Source of the DNA: Ornithinibacillus contaminans
GTDB taxonomy: Bacteria; Bacillota; Bacilli; Bacillales; Amphibacillaceae
NCBI RefSeq assembly: GCF_001038425.2
Contig: NZ_LDPV02000053.1
Span: 62,001-126,000, forward strand
Direction of reading: 5' to 3'
DNA length: 64,000 nucleotides
Shown here: one piece after another, positions 35,718 to 43,576 of the stretch
Layout of the letters: every line of letters starts with the position of its first letter
Position numbering within the stretch: position 1 is the stretch's first letter
The notes under the pieces: model-generated
The model's input: only the letters and a program-made list of their open reading frames with translations
Databases searched by the model: none
What the model was told of the DNA's origin: nothing
Translations under genes and position numbers: made by a program

Positions 35718-36178
35718 ATGATGGGCTTTAAAGATTTACGAGGGAAATGGAATCAGTTAAATCCTTTATCACAATTAAAACGAAATACGAGCTTTGATCC
35801 GAAAGTTTTACTACATGGATTACAGGCCATAGATAGATTAATTTTTATTGTAGAAATTCGAAATGGTACATGTGTTTACACCTATGCAAATGAGGCTGCC
35901 TTAAAGGTGCTTCGTTATGACACCACACTATACGGTAAAACGTTTGAAGAGGTGCTTTCCAAAGATAGTGCTACATATTTAACAAATGAATACATCAAAT
36001 GTATCATGGAATCTCTTTTTATCCGAAAAACGGTGGGGATTATGATGCGGTCTTCAAAGCGGCAGATACGAGTTTATATCAAGCGAAGGAAAAGGGGAGA
36101 GATACGTATTTTTACGTGGTTGGCTCCTCAAATATAGAATTGTTAAAGGAAATGGAAGGTGAACAACATGAGGTTTAA
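35718..36178 (+). pseudogene. PAS-GGDEF diguanylate cyclase remnant (internal deletion and frameshift)
   Basis: The open frame from ATG 35718 (AAAGGAG upstream) encodes a PAS-like segment (LQAIDRLIFIVEIRNGTCVY, YANEAALKVLRYDTTLYGKT). After about residue 95 that frame becomes nonsense and stops at 36137. From 36008 another frame reads GISFYPKNGGDYDAVFKAAD then TSLYQAKEKGRDTYFY, the unmistakable C-terminus of a GGDEF domain, and runs to a TAA at 36176-36178. The core of the cyclase, including the GGDEF motif itself, is absent, so a deletion joined the PAS part to the domain's last third out of frame. The tail overlaps the PilZ gene start, showing an ancestral operon of cyclase and c-di-GMP receptor. 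Confidence 0.8.
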
Positions 36179-36512
36179 ACGAGAAGAGGCATTTCGATAT
36201 GAGTTTCAGGAACCACTAGCAGTCGAAATTCAACTTGCTGCAACCGATGAAAAAGAAGAAGCTAAGAAGATAAAAGGCAAGATTATCGAGTTGAGTCCTG
36301 ACGGAGCGAGATTGACTACGGAAGATGAAATTGCTGGAGAGGAAATCACCATTTCCTTTAAGCTAAACGATAAAAATTATTACTTTACGAGTAACATTGT
36401 TTGGACGAAACAACTGATGACAACGTATACCTATGGATTAAGTCATAATATTGATGAAGAGCTGCAACGCGAGATTATTGAGGAAATCAAAGTGTACGCT
36501 AGAAATCATTAA
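36168..36512 (+). CDS. PilZ domain protein (putative c-di-GMP receptor)
   Basis: A 114-residue single-domain protein. The N-terminus FKREEAFRYEF resembles the arginine motif of PilZ (here the two arginines are separated by four residues, one more than the usual RxxxR), and IIELSPDGARL matches the [D/N]xSxxG motif with glutamate at the first position. The rest fits the PilZ barrel (FKLNDKNYYFTSNIVWTKQL). Start at ATG 36168 has GGAAGGTG 7 nt upstream. It follows directly on the broken diguanylate cyclase remnant, so its local c-di-GMP source is lost. Confidence 0.75.
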   Translation: MRFKREEAFRYEFQEPLAVEIQLAATDEKEEAKKIKGKIIELSPDGARLTTEDEIAGEEITISFKLNDKNYYFTSNIVWTKQLMTTYTYGLSHNIDEELQREIIEEIKVYARNH

Positions 36513-36584
36513 GTAAATTTTAAGTGTCATTCATAACCCGAATTCAAATGGTTCATACTAAAACCACTAAGGAGGGATCTATGA

Positions 36585-37340
36585 ATGGCTAATGAAGAAA
36601 ACAAAAAGCCGTTTTATAAGAAATGGTGGTTTTGGTTAATTGTATTAATTATCGTAGCGTATGCAATATTTAATCAGGATGAGGAAGACCCGGAGGAGAC
36701 TGATACGGGAACTGAGGAAACACAGGACGAAGGCACTAATGATGAAGATGCTGGCGATGAAGCGACTGACGAGGGTACTGATGAAAATGCCGCAGAAGAG
36801 GAAGAACCAGCTACTGAGGAGAACACGCGTGATAATGCCTCGGCCGAAGAGACTACGCTTAATGCTGGTAGATTCACAGTTGGCACCGATATTCCGGCTG
36901 GTCGTTATGTGATTACGGGAGACGGAATGGGTAACTTTTTCATCTATGATGAAAATGGACTACCAAAGGTGAATGAAATTTTGGATTCGTCAGGTGAACT
37001 TGGCGTGACCAGTGTGACGACTAACATTGTAGACGGGCAAGAAATCGAAATCTCGGGATTGGATGCTGTGAAATTCACCCCAGCTGAGACGAAAGCTTCC
37101 ACTACCCTATCAGCCGGAAGCTGGGAGGTTGGCCTGGATATTGAAGCGGGTAGATACGATGTAACCGCACCAAGTGGAATGGGTAACTTCTTCATTTATA
37201 ATGAGATGGATCTGCCTGCGACGAATGAAATTCTTGATGCGTCTGGTGAACTAGGCGTGAAGAAAATTACTGTCACCTTAGAGGATGGTCAGCGTATTGA
37301 GATTAGTGGCTTGAATGAAGTTAATTTTGAAGCGAAGTAA
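36585..37340 (+). CDS. Membrane-anchored protein with acidic linker and two repeated domains
   Basis: A 251-residue protein. One membrane span near residues 10-28 (KKWWFWLIVLIIVAYAIF) is followed by a very acidic, low-complexity linker (about 30-90) rich in Glu, Asp and Thr. Two ~75-residue copies of the same domain follow, each with a VGxDIxAGRY opening, GMGNFFIY, NEILDxSGELGV and EISGL. The repeats are strand-rich; I know this AGxY pattern from uncharacterised surface proteins but not its function. Orientation predicts the repeats outside the cell. GGAGGG is 8 nt before the ATG, and a terminator follows. Confidence 0.7.
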   Translation: MANEENKKPFYKKWWFWLIVLIIVAYAIFNQDEEDPEETDTGTEETQDEGTNDEDAGDEATDEGTDENAAEEEEPATEENTRDNASAEETTLNAGRFTVGTDIPAGRYVITGDGMGNFFIYDENGLPKVNEILDSSGELGVTSVTTNIVDGQEIEISGLDAVKFTPAETKASTTLSAGSWEVGLDIEAGRYDVTAPSGMGNFFIYNEMDLPATNEILDASGELGVKKITVTLEDGQRIEISGLNEVNFEAK

Positions 37341-37353
37341 GGCGTGAGTGACG

Positions 37354-37397
37354 AAGGACAGTACCAATTCCGAAAGGGCGAGGGGCTGTCCTTTTTC
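37354..37397 (+). terminator. Intrinsic terminator after the duplicated-domain gene
   Basis: Outer stem AAGGACAG/CTGTCCTT followed by TTTC. Confidence 0.7.
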
Positions 37398-37445
37398 TCA
37401 TTCTATGGTTAAAATAAAGTTATGACGAAATGGGGAGTGTGGCAC

Positions 37446-37880
37446 ATGGCCGAGAAGAAAAAGTTTAGTTTTCGTAAATTTAGTAAAAAGGAAGCGGATT
37501 ACGCAGAAGGCTCAAAGTTATTCGAGGAAAAGGCACAGGATTACTTTGAGAATGAAGAGAAAACGACTGAATTAGTAGAGGAAGCTGCTACCAAGGCAGA
37601 TGCGAATAAACATGCATTAGGGGAAGCATGGGATAAAATCCAACTATTCTTCGAGCTTGTGAATGCTTGGCGTAAAAAGGAATACCGTGATATCTCGAAA
37701 CGTTCGATTATTATGGTTATCGCGACGATTATATATTTTGTTTCCCCAATCGATTTGATTCCAGAATTCATCGTTGGGCTGGGCTTGTTTGATGATGCTG
37801 CTGTGATTGCGTTTACGTTTAAGCAATTGGGAGATGAGTTGGAGAAGTTTCGGGAGTGGAAGGTAAGTGAGGAAGAATAG
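37446..37880 (+). CDS. DUF1232 (YkvA-like) membrane protein
   Basis: A 144-residue protein. A charged helical N-terminal half is followed by the DUF1232 core at about residues 85-125: SIIMVIATIIYFVSPIDLIP, then EFIVGLGLFDDAAVIAFTFK, whose YxxSPxDLIP signature defines the family. Function is unknown; members are small membrane proteins. The ATG at 37446 has GGGGAG 8 nt upstream, making it better than the ATG at 37422. Confidence 0.82.
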   Translation: MAEKKKFSFRKFSKKEADYAEGSKLFEEKAQDYFENEEKTTELVEEAATKADANKHALGEAWDKIQLFFELVNAWRKKEYRDISKRSIIMVIATIIYFVSPIDLIPEFIVGLGLFDDAAVIAFTFKQLGDELEKFREWKVSEEE

Positions 37881-37895
37881 GTATTAGTTAAAATT

Positions 37896-37915
37896 AATTA
37901 GCATGCTAATTTTTA
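37896..37915 (+). terminator. 16-bp palindrome, possible terminator
   Basis: Perfect palindrome AATTAGCATGCTAATT followed by TTT, 16 nt after the DUF1232 stop. Could instead be an operator for the phosphatase gene. Confidence 0.4.
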
Positions 37916-37948
37916 TAATTAAATATAGTTAAATAAGGGGTGGATGAG

Positions 37949-38713
37949 TTGATTGATATACATTGCCATATCCTGCCTGGAATTGATGATGGTCCTAAGA
38001 CAATGGTGGAAAGTCTTGTCATGGCTCAAGCTGCAGTCAAGCAAGGAATCCACACCATTATTGCCACGCCACATCATCAGAATGGCTGGTATATAAATAC
38101 GAAGAAAGAAATTGAACAATACATAGTGAATTTGAATGTAAGTCTTCAAGAGGAAAATATTCCACTTACGGTGCTTTTAGGTCAAGAGACGAGATTACAT
38201 GCTAATATGATCGAAGAATTGCAAACTGGTGTCATGGTAGCCTTAAATAATACTAAGTATGTGTTTGTTGAGTTTCCCTCTGGAGAGGTTCCTAGCTATT
38301 CGGAACAAATGCTATTTGATATTCAAATTGCGGGATACACGCCAATCATTGTACACCCTGAACGGAATAGTCAAATAGCCGAGCATCCGTCCATTCTATT
38401 TAATCTGGTACAAAGGGGTGCGCTTACCCAGATAACTGCTGGAAGTATTGTGGGAAGTTTTGGGAAAGCCGTCCAGAAATTATCTCATAAGTTAATTGAA
38501 TCGAATCTAACCCATTTTATTGCGTCCGATGCACACAATACAACGACTAGAAAGTTCTTGCTACAAGATGCATATAAGGCCGTTCGAAGTGAGCATGGTA
38601 CGGGTGTTTTTTATAAGTTTATGGAGAATGCACAGCTGCTTATTAATGGGGATTCAATTCAACGTGATGAGCCGGAGATGGTTAGGAAGCGGAAGCGGTT
38701 GGGGTTGTTTTAG
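37949..38713 (+). CDS. ywqE: Protein-tyrosine phosphatase, PHP family (YwqE/CpsB-like)
   Basis: A 254-residue metal-dependent phosphatase of the PHP family. The N-terminal IDIHCHILPGIDDGPKTMVE and IATPHHQNGW provide metal ligands; GQETRLH, VHPERN and ASDAHNTTTRK are further ligand motifs. Homologues (YwqE, CpsB, Wzb-like CapC) dephosphorylate bacterial tyrosine kinases and UDP-glucose dehydrogenase, controlling capsule or uronic acid polymer synthesis. A TTG at 37949 is the better start, 8 nt after AAGGGG; a GTG at 37940 overlaps that site. A gtaB-ugd pair follows downstream, but no kinase gene is present. Confidence 0.88.
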   Translation: MIDIHCHILPGIDDGPKTMVESLVMAQAAVKQGIHTIIATPHHQNGWYINTKKEIEQYIVNLNVSLQEENIPLTVLLGQETRLHANMIEELQTGVMVALNNTKYVFVEFPSGEVPSYSEQMLFDIQIAGYTPIIVHPERNSQIAEHPSILFNLVQRGALTQITAGSIVGSFGKAVQKLSHKLIESNLTHFIASDAHNTTTRKFLLQDAYKAVRSEHGTGVFYKFMENAQLLINGDSIQRDEPEMVRKRKRLGLF

Positions 38714-38813
38714 GTAAAGGGTAACTGGTATAAGCATGATAAATTTTAAGTTATATCCTAATGAGCCATGTGAAAAGTAATAGGAATGAAAATTAAATCA
38801 GTATTAAAGATCT

Positions 38814-38844
38814 AAAATCATGGCGATTCTCCATGATTTTTTTT
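38814..38844 (+). terminator. Terminator after ywqE
   Basis: 10-bp stem AAAATCATGG and complement followed by eight T. The rest of the 38714-39043 gap shows only a small leader hairpin (AATTTCCT/AGGAAATT, 38985-39005) before gtaB. Confidence 0.85.
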
Positions 38845-39043
38845 ATTGCGTGATATAGCTGAAGAATTCGTATAAGTATCAGGTAACAGAGAAATGTAAA
38901 CTATACATATCTTTTACAATTAGATAACAGAATATTTAGGGTAGTGTGTTATGTTTCATGTAAGTATAGAAAAATAGACACGATAATTTCCTTTTTTAGG
39001 AAATTGTTTGTTCGTGGAATTTTATAAATATGGGGGGATAAGC

Positions 39044-39958
39044 TTGAAAACAGTTAAAAAGGCGATTATTCCAAGTGCAGGACTAGGGACAAGGTTCTTA
39101 CCAGCTACAAAGGCAATGCCAAAGGAAATGCTACCCATACTAGAAAAGCCAACTATTCAATATATTGTAGAAGAAGCCATTGCATCCGGAATAGAAGATA
39201 TTATTATCGTTACTGGTAAAGGCAAACGTGCGATTGAAGACCATTTTGATCGGAATTTTGAACTAGAAGAGACGCTAATTAAGAGAGGTAAGTTGGGATT
39301 ACTTGAGAAGGTAAGGCAGCCTTCAGAAGTAGAGATTCATTATATACGTCAGAAAGAGCCTAAAGGACTAGGTCATGCAGTTTGGTGTGCGAGAAAGTTT
39401 ATTGGTAATGAGCCTTTTGCAGTTTTGTTAGGAGATGATATTGTACGGAGCGATCAACCTGCTCTTAAACAATTAATTGAGCAATTTGATGTGACACAAA
39501 GCTCTATAGTTGGTGTCCAAATGGTTGAAGATTACGACACGCAACGCTATGGAATTGTAGATCCTGGCCTAAAGGAAGGAAAACTGTATCAAGTAAATAA
39601 TTTCGTTGAAAAACCAAAGCTAGGAACTGCACCCTCTAATTTAGCAATTATGGGACGATATGTATTTAACCCAGAAATTTTTGATTTTATTGCTAGTCAA
39701 GATACCGGGGCAGATGGCGAGATTCAGTTAACGGATGCTATTCAAAGAATGAATCAGGTTCAAAGTGTCTATGCATTTGATTTCAGTGGGAGAAGATATG
39801 ATGTAGGGGAAAGGTTAGGATTTGTAAAAACTACTATAGATTTTGCTCTAGAAGATCAACTCATTCGAGAGGAACTACTGAACTATTTAGTGAGAAAAAT
39901 TGAAGAAGTGAAATTGGCGGATAAATCATTAGGCTATAATTATCAAAAAATGGAGTGA
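39044..39958 (+). CDS. gtaB: UTP-glucose-1-phosphate uridylyltransferase (second copy)
   Basis: A 304-residue GalU/GtaB enzyme, with [40 protein letters not shown] and [15 protein letters not shown]. Very similar to the copy at 6744, with a longer C-terminal tail. The TTG at 39044 with GGGGGG 6 nt upstream is the likely start; the longer frame from 39008 has no ribosome site. Seven bases separate it from ugd, so it supplies UDP-glucose directly for conversion to UDP-glucuronate. Confidence 0.93.
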   Translation: MKTVKKAIIPSAGLGTRFLPATKAMPKEMLPILEKPTIQYIVEEAIASGIEDIIIVTGKGKRAIEDHFDRNFELEETLIKRGKLGLLEKVRQPSEVEIHYIRQKEPKGLGHAVWCARKFIGNEPFAVLLGDDIVRSDQPALKQLIEQFDVTQSSIVGVQMVEDYDTQRYGIVDPGLKEGKLYQVNNFVEKPKLGTAPSNLAIMGRYVFNPEIFDFIASQDTGADGEIQLTDAIQRMNQVQSVYAFDFSGRRYDVGERLGFVKTTIDFALEDQLIREELLNYLVRKIEEVKLADKSLGYNYQKME

Positions 39959-39965
39959 TATAGGG

Positions 39966-41132
39966 ATGAAGATAACAATTGCTGGTACAGGATATGTAGG
40001 CTTATCTAATGCTATATTATTAAGCCAACAACATGAAGTTATTGCTCTCGATATTGTTCAAGAAAAAGTAGATATGCTTAACAATAGAAAATCTCCAATT
40101 TTGGATAATGAAATAGAAGAATTCCTAGCTAATAAACGACTCAACTTAATTGCAACAACTGATAATTATAAAGCTTATAAAGATGCGGATTATGTCGTTA
40201 TCTCTACACCAACAAATTATGATTCTGAGAAGAACTATTTTAATACGGAATCAGTCGAATCAGTAATCGCTACTGTAATATCTACTAATCCGAATGCTAT
40301 AATGGTAATCAAATCAACCGTTCCTGTTGGATATACAGAAAAGGTAAAAGAAATATTTAAAACTGACAATATTATTTTCTCTCCGGAGTTTTTGCGGGAA
40401 GGAAAAGCTTTATATGATAACTTGTACCCATCACGTATTATTGTTGGTGAGCAGTCTGATAGAGCTCAGGTTTTTGCAGAACTTTTGGTAGCGGGAGCAA
40501 TTAAAGACGATATCCCAGTTTTATTCACTAATTCTACCGAAGCAGAGGCTATTAAACTATTTGCCAATACGTATCTTGCTATGAGAATTGCATTTTTTAA
40601 TGAGCTAGATTCATATGCTGAGGTTAGAGGTCTGGATAGTAAGCAAATTATTGATGGTATTGGATTCGATCCTCGAATTGGAAATCACTATAATAATCCT
40701 TCTTTCGGTTATGGCGGTTACTGTTTACCTAAAGATACGAAACAGTTATTAGCCAATTATGAGGATGTTCCGAATAATATAATGACTGCTATCGTTGATG
40801 CCAATCAAACGAGAAAAGATCATATTGCGGAAATGGTTATTCGATGCAATCCAACTACTGTGGGGATCTATCGACTAACGATGAAGGTGGATTCGGATAA
40901 CTTCAGAGAGTCGGCAATCCAAGGTGTAATGAAACGAATAAAATCTAAGGGTGTTGAACTTGTGATATATGAACCAGCACTTCATGAAACATCCTTCTTT
41001 GATTCTAGAGTAATACATAATATTGAAGAGTTTAAGCGAGTATCCGATGTGATTGTGGCGAATCGAAAATCGGATGAATTGCGAGATGTAGCGGAAAAGG
41101 TGTACACCAGGGATTTGTTTAATAGGGATTGA
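39966..41132 (+). CDS. ugd: UDP-glucose 6-dehydrogenase
   Basis: A 388-residue NAD-dependent dehydrogenase of the short Ugd class. The N-terminus [17 protein letters not shown] binds NAD, STPTNYD and [12 protein letters not shown] are family motifs, [18 protein letters not shown] lines the substrate site, and the catalytic cysteine is C253 in [14 protein letters not shown]. It oxidises UDP-glucose to UDP-glucuronic acid, a precursor of teichuronic acid or capsule. Bacillus subtilis Ugd is activated by tyrosine phosphorylation and reset by YwqE, whose homologue is encoded upstream here. Confidence 0.93.
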   Translation: MKITIAGTGYVGLSNAILLSQQHEVIALDIVQEKVDMLNNRKSPILDNEIEEFLANKRLNLIATTDNYKAYKDADYVVISTPTNYDSEKNYFNTESVESVIATVISTNPNAIMVIKSTVPVGYTEKVKEIFKTDNIIFSPEFLREGKALYDNLYPSRIIVGEQSDRAQVFAELLVAGAIKDDIPVLFTNSTEAEAIKLFANTYLAMRIAFFNELDSYAEVRGLDSKQIIDGIGFDPRIGNHYNNPSFGYGGYCLPKDTKQLLANYEDVPNNIMTAIVDANQTRKDHIAEMVIRCNPTTVGIYRLTMKVDSDNFRESAIQGVMKRIKSKGVELVIYEPALHETSFFDSRVIHNIEEFKRVSDVIVANRKSDELRDVAEKVYTRDLFNRD

Positions 41133-41267
41133 GCAATAGCTTAGGTCACGAAGCAAAGGTAGGACGCTTGGTGGCTTTTTTATTTTGTAATAAATAGTAA
41201 TTAATTGTTTGATATAATAAGATTGTATTTTTTGTATCTAATTATGCTATTTTGGGGAGAAGATGCT

Positions 41268-41792
41268 TTGAGTTTTTTCGATGGTCTTGAAATGGGATTC
41301 GATTTATTTTGGTCAATTATTTCATCAGAACCATTATTAACGATTGGTTTTCTTGTGTTCTTTGTAGTGTCGTTATTACTTGCATTAGTAGTAAATATTG
41401 TAAAAGAACAGAGACTAAGAAAATCAGGAATTTTAGAAGTTGATAAAATGTCAGGAAGAAAGTTTGAAGAATTTCTTCATGCTTTGCTAAAAGCGAAAGG
41501 TTATTCTGCACAATTAACACCAGCGAGTGGTGATTTTGGTGCGGATCTTGTTTTAGCAACAAAAGGTAAGAGAATTATCGTACAAGCAAAGCGCTATAAG
41601 AAAAACGTTGGTGTGAAAGCTGTGCAAGAAATTGCATCAGCAAAAAACCATTATAAAGCAGATGAATGCTGGGTAATTACAAACAGATTTTTTACAGAAC
41701 AAGCTAAAAAGTTAGCTAGTTCTAATCAGGTTAGATTGATCGACAGAAGCCAGTTAATGAACTGGATGCTAGTAGAAAATAAAGGTGCATAG
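41268..41792 (+). CDS. Membrane-anchored Mrr-like restriction endonuclease domain protein
   Basis: A 174-residue protein with one N-terminal hydrophobic segment (about residues 24-46, LTIGFLVFFVVSLLLALVV) and a cytoplasmic Mrr_cat domain: MSGRKFEEFLHALLKAKGY, SGDFGADLVLATKGKRIIVQ, AKRYKKNVGVKAVQEI. The D...QxK pattern of PD-(D/E)XK nucleases is intact (D in FGADLVL, then IIVQAK). Family members cleave DNA, often modified DNA; a membrane tether is seen in some. TTG at 41268 with GGGGAG 8 nt upstream is preferred over a start at 41205. No methylase or specificity gene is nearby, so a classic restriction-modification role is not supported. Confidence 0.8.
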   Translation: MSFFDGLEMGFDLFWSIISSEPLLTIGFLVFFVVSLLLALVVNIVKEQRLRKSGILEVDKMSGRKFEEFLHALLKAKGYSAQLTPASGDFGADLVLATKGKRIIVQAKRYKKNVGVKAVQEIASAKNHYKADECWVITNRFFTEQAKKLASSNQVRLIDRSQLMNWMLVENKGA

Positions 41793-41822
41793 TTATTGTG
41801 TTGATTAGCGTGATATTCCTAA

Positions 41823-42296
41823 TCAAACTCCAACCACCTTCCCAAACCGAAACACACACATCGCCGTCCGATGAATCTGCTTCTCCAATACATAAAAAGA
41901 AATCCTTACTTGCAATTGCTCTCCGCTCGTAAAAGTAATAATGGAATGGTTAGGCGATTTAGTCGAAGCACTGATTTTGAGAATATGATGATAAAATATC
42001 CAATGGCAGTTGTGATTATCAGGAGAATGCGTTGGGAAGGTAAAGAGGTTTCTACTTGGGTTAATGGCAATTGGGACTTTTCGTTTATAGCCAATTTGAT
42101 GGGTGACGGCATCCCTTCTTCCTTCAAAGGAAGCCAGGTGATCGAGGCAATTTTGTTTCATGATTTGCTTGGGGTTTTGGTTAATAAATAGTTTCTGATC
42201 TTGTTCAATAGCAATAGTGGCGTAATCGATATGTTTTGCAGGAATTAATGCCATGGTTTTCTCGTGGATTTGGTACTGCGGTAATATATTTTGCAT
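41823..42296 (-). CDS. comK: Competence transcription factor ComK homologue
   Basis: A 157-residue protein matching ComK, the master activator of DNA uptake genes in Bacillus, which binds paired AT-boxes. Corresponding stretches: TMALIPAKHIDYATIAIEQD, FEGRRDAVTHQIGYKRKVPI, INPSRNLFTFPTHSPDNHNC and ISFYVLEKQIHRTAM. ATG at 42296 has AAGGAG 9 nt upstream. Bacillus subtilis ComK is 192 residues; this one stops soon after the core and lacks the C-terminal FMLYPK region bound by MecA for ClpCP degradation. It is downstream of an XRE regulator gene on the same strand. Confidence 0.85.
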   Translation of the reverse strand: MQNILPQYQIHEKTMALIPAKHIDYATIAIEQDQKLFINQNPKQIMKQNCLDHLASFEGRRDAVTHQIGYKRKVPIAINPSRNLFTFPTHSPDNHNCHWIFYHHILKISASTKSPNHSIITFTSGEQLQVRISFYVLEKQIHRTAMCVFRFGKVVGV

Positions 42297-42363
42297 GTGG
42301 AGCACTCCTTTAGGGGATATGGTTTTTGAAAAGGAAATCGCGGGGGGATGGAATTGGTAATCC

Positions 42364-42388
42364 GAGAGAATAATCGGGTTATTCTCTC
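42364..42388 (-). terminator. Hairpin at the end of the XRE gene
   Basis: 10-bp stem GAGAGAATAA and complement overlapping the XRE stop codon, but without a T-run on the minus strand. Could be a weak terminator or processing hairpin before comK. Confidence 0.4.
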
Positions 42389-42630
42389 TGTTTGGAATCT
42401 AGAATTCTTGCAATCTCATTGAAAAGTTCATCTGAGCTGAAGCCTAATTCACGACTTAATTTGTAGAACGTAAAGAGTTGTGGGGATTTTTCTCCTCTTT
42501 CAATTCTACCAATATGCTTATCGTCCATTTGAATGTCTGAGGCGATGTTTTCAAGTGTTTTCTGGAGTTCTATTCTATTTTCTCGAATGGCTTTACCGAT
42601 TAATTGTGAAAATATTTCCTGTTCATCCAA
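42379..42630 (-). CDS. XRE family helix-turn-helix regulator
   Basis: An 83-residue single-domain DNA-binding protein: IGKAIRENRIELQKTLENIA followed by MDDKHIGRIERGEKSPQLFT is the classic HTH_3 pattern, then a short C-terminal helix (LSRELGFSSDELFNEIARIL). The start is TTG at 42630 with AAGGAAG upstream; a longer frame from 42702 has no ribosome site. It is 82 nt upstream of comK in the same orientation, so it could control or be cotranscribed with it, though this is inference. Confidence 0.8.
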   Translation of the reverse strand: MDEQEIFSQLIGKAIRENRIELQKTLENIASDIQMDDKHIGRIERGEKSPQLFTFYKLSRELGFSSDELFNEIARILDSKQRE

Positions 42631-42737
42631 TAGAGATCTTCCTTTTTCACCTATTATCTTGGTGCTTGGCTGAACGCTCCACGTCCTGTAGGACACTTTC
42701 ACGCAAAAAAATAAAATAATATTTTCTACTTAATTGA

Positions 42738-42789
42738 AAGAACCTCGAGAGAAACGTCATGTTTCTTCTGAGGTTCTTCTATTTTTTCA
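42738..42789 (+). terminator. Orphan plus-strand terminator upstream of sigma factor gene
   Basis: AAGAACCTC and complement with a second stem segment GAAAC/GTTTC, then CTATTTTTTC. No plus-strand gene ends here; it may end antisense transcription from the ugd/mrr side or act as an attenuator. Confidence 0.6.
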
Positions 42790-42866
42790 GCTAGAAATCG
42801 TATTTTGGCGTGGAATCTATTAAGTTGTGTTTCTGAAAGGGGAGCGGATTTGGTTTAAGGTGGGTT

Positions 42867-42892
42867 CATGAAATCGAAATAGAACCTATACT
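42867..42892 (+). promoter_or_regulatory. Possible promoter of the sigma factor gene
   Basis: TATACT at 42887-42892 with TTCATG 16 nt upstream (starting 42865). Weak -35. Confidence 0.3.
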
Positions 42893-42909
42893 GAACTAGG
42901 AGGAGAGCT

Positions 42910-43449
42910 ATGGAACCCAAGCGGAATTTTACCTTTGAGGAAATTTTTAAACAAAACGAGAAAAGGATTCATTATCATATTCATAAACTAGGACTTCAGG
43001 ATCCACACCAGGAGTATTACGTGGAGGGCATGTATGCGATGTGGAATGCGTATAAGAATTACCAGCCAGACAAAGGACCAATGTCGACTTACTTCAATTA
43101 CGTCATCCGTAATCGTTTAATTGATATGCTTCGGAAGGTTAATCGGGATAAGGAGAATCAAGTGAAAGTAATACAGGAGGAAATGACCCAAATTGATTCA
43201 GGCAATCGGAATGTGAAGACGGGTATGCCAATAGAAACGATAGAAGGGATTGTGTTAGCTGATGAAGGAGTCTGGGAGGAGCTACAATCGTTGCTATCAA
43301 GTAATCAAATGAAATGGGTGGAAGGCCGTGTGTTGGGATTGTCTACTTGTGAGATAGCGTTGCGGGAAGGTGTTTCAGAGGATGCGGTGAAGAGTTGGGG
43401 GAGGGAGGTTAGGCGGAAGATGCGGCAGAGTAAAGGGAAAGAGATATAA
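42910..43449 (+). CDS. Sigma-70 family RNA polymerase sigma factor
   Basis: A 179-residue protein with a sigma region 2-like N-terminal half (YYVEGMYAMWNAYKNYQPDK, then STYFNYVIRNRLIDMLRK, the helix that contacts core and the -10 element) and a region 4-like helix-turn-helix near residues 130-170 (GLSTCEIALREGVSEDAVKS). It looks like the short alternative sigma factors of Firmicutes (SigH/ComX-like or phage-type). GGAGGAG precedes the ATG. Nearness to comK is suggestive, since comK and an alternative sigma cooperate in staphylococcal competence, but its regulon cannot be deduced. Confidence 0.75.
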   Translation: MEPKRNFTFEEIFKQNEKRIHYHIHKLGLQDPHQEYYVEGMYAMWNAYKNYQPDKGPMSTYFNYVIRNRLIDMLRKVNRDKENQVKVIQEEMTQIDSGNRNVKTGMPIETIEGIVLADEGVWEELQSLLSSNQMKWVEGRVLGLSTCEIALREGVSEDAVKSWGREVRRKMRQSKGKEI

Positions 43450-43512
43450 TCAGTGTATCTCTTTCCTTTCAGTAAGGGATTGTTATAGAATAAATTATTA
43501 AAAAATTCCCTA

Positions 43513-43541
43513 TTTACAAACATGAAAACGTTTGCTAAACT
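43513..43541 (+). promoter_or_regulatory. Sigma-A promoter of the ABC importer operon, with embedded cre-like site
   Basis: TTTACA (43513-43518), exact 17-nt spacer, TAAACT (43536-43541). Between and overlapping the hexamers, TGAAAACGTTTGCT (43523-43536) matches the CcpA consensus TGWAANCGNTNWCA at 12 of 14 positions, implying carbon catabolite repression by steric block. Confidence 0.6.
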
Positions 43542-43576
43542 GATGGTAGTTGAATATCTCTCAGAGAATATAAGAG

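Noticed and set aside
36674-36886. Serine-rich minus-strand frame
   Set aside because: Antisense shadow of the acidic linker of the 251-residue membrane protein.
41871-42191. Plus-strand open frame of 106 codons
   Set aside because: Complementary to comK, which has convincing family similarity and ribosome site.
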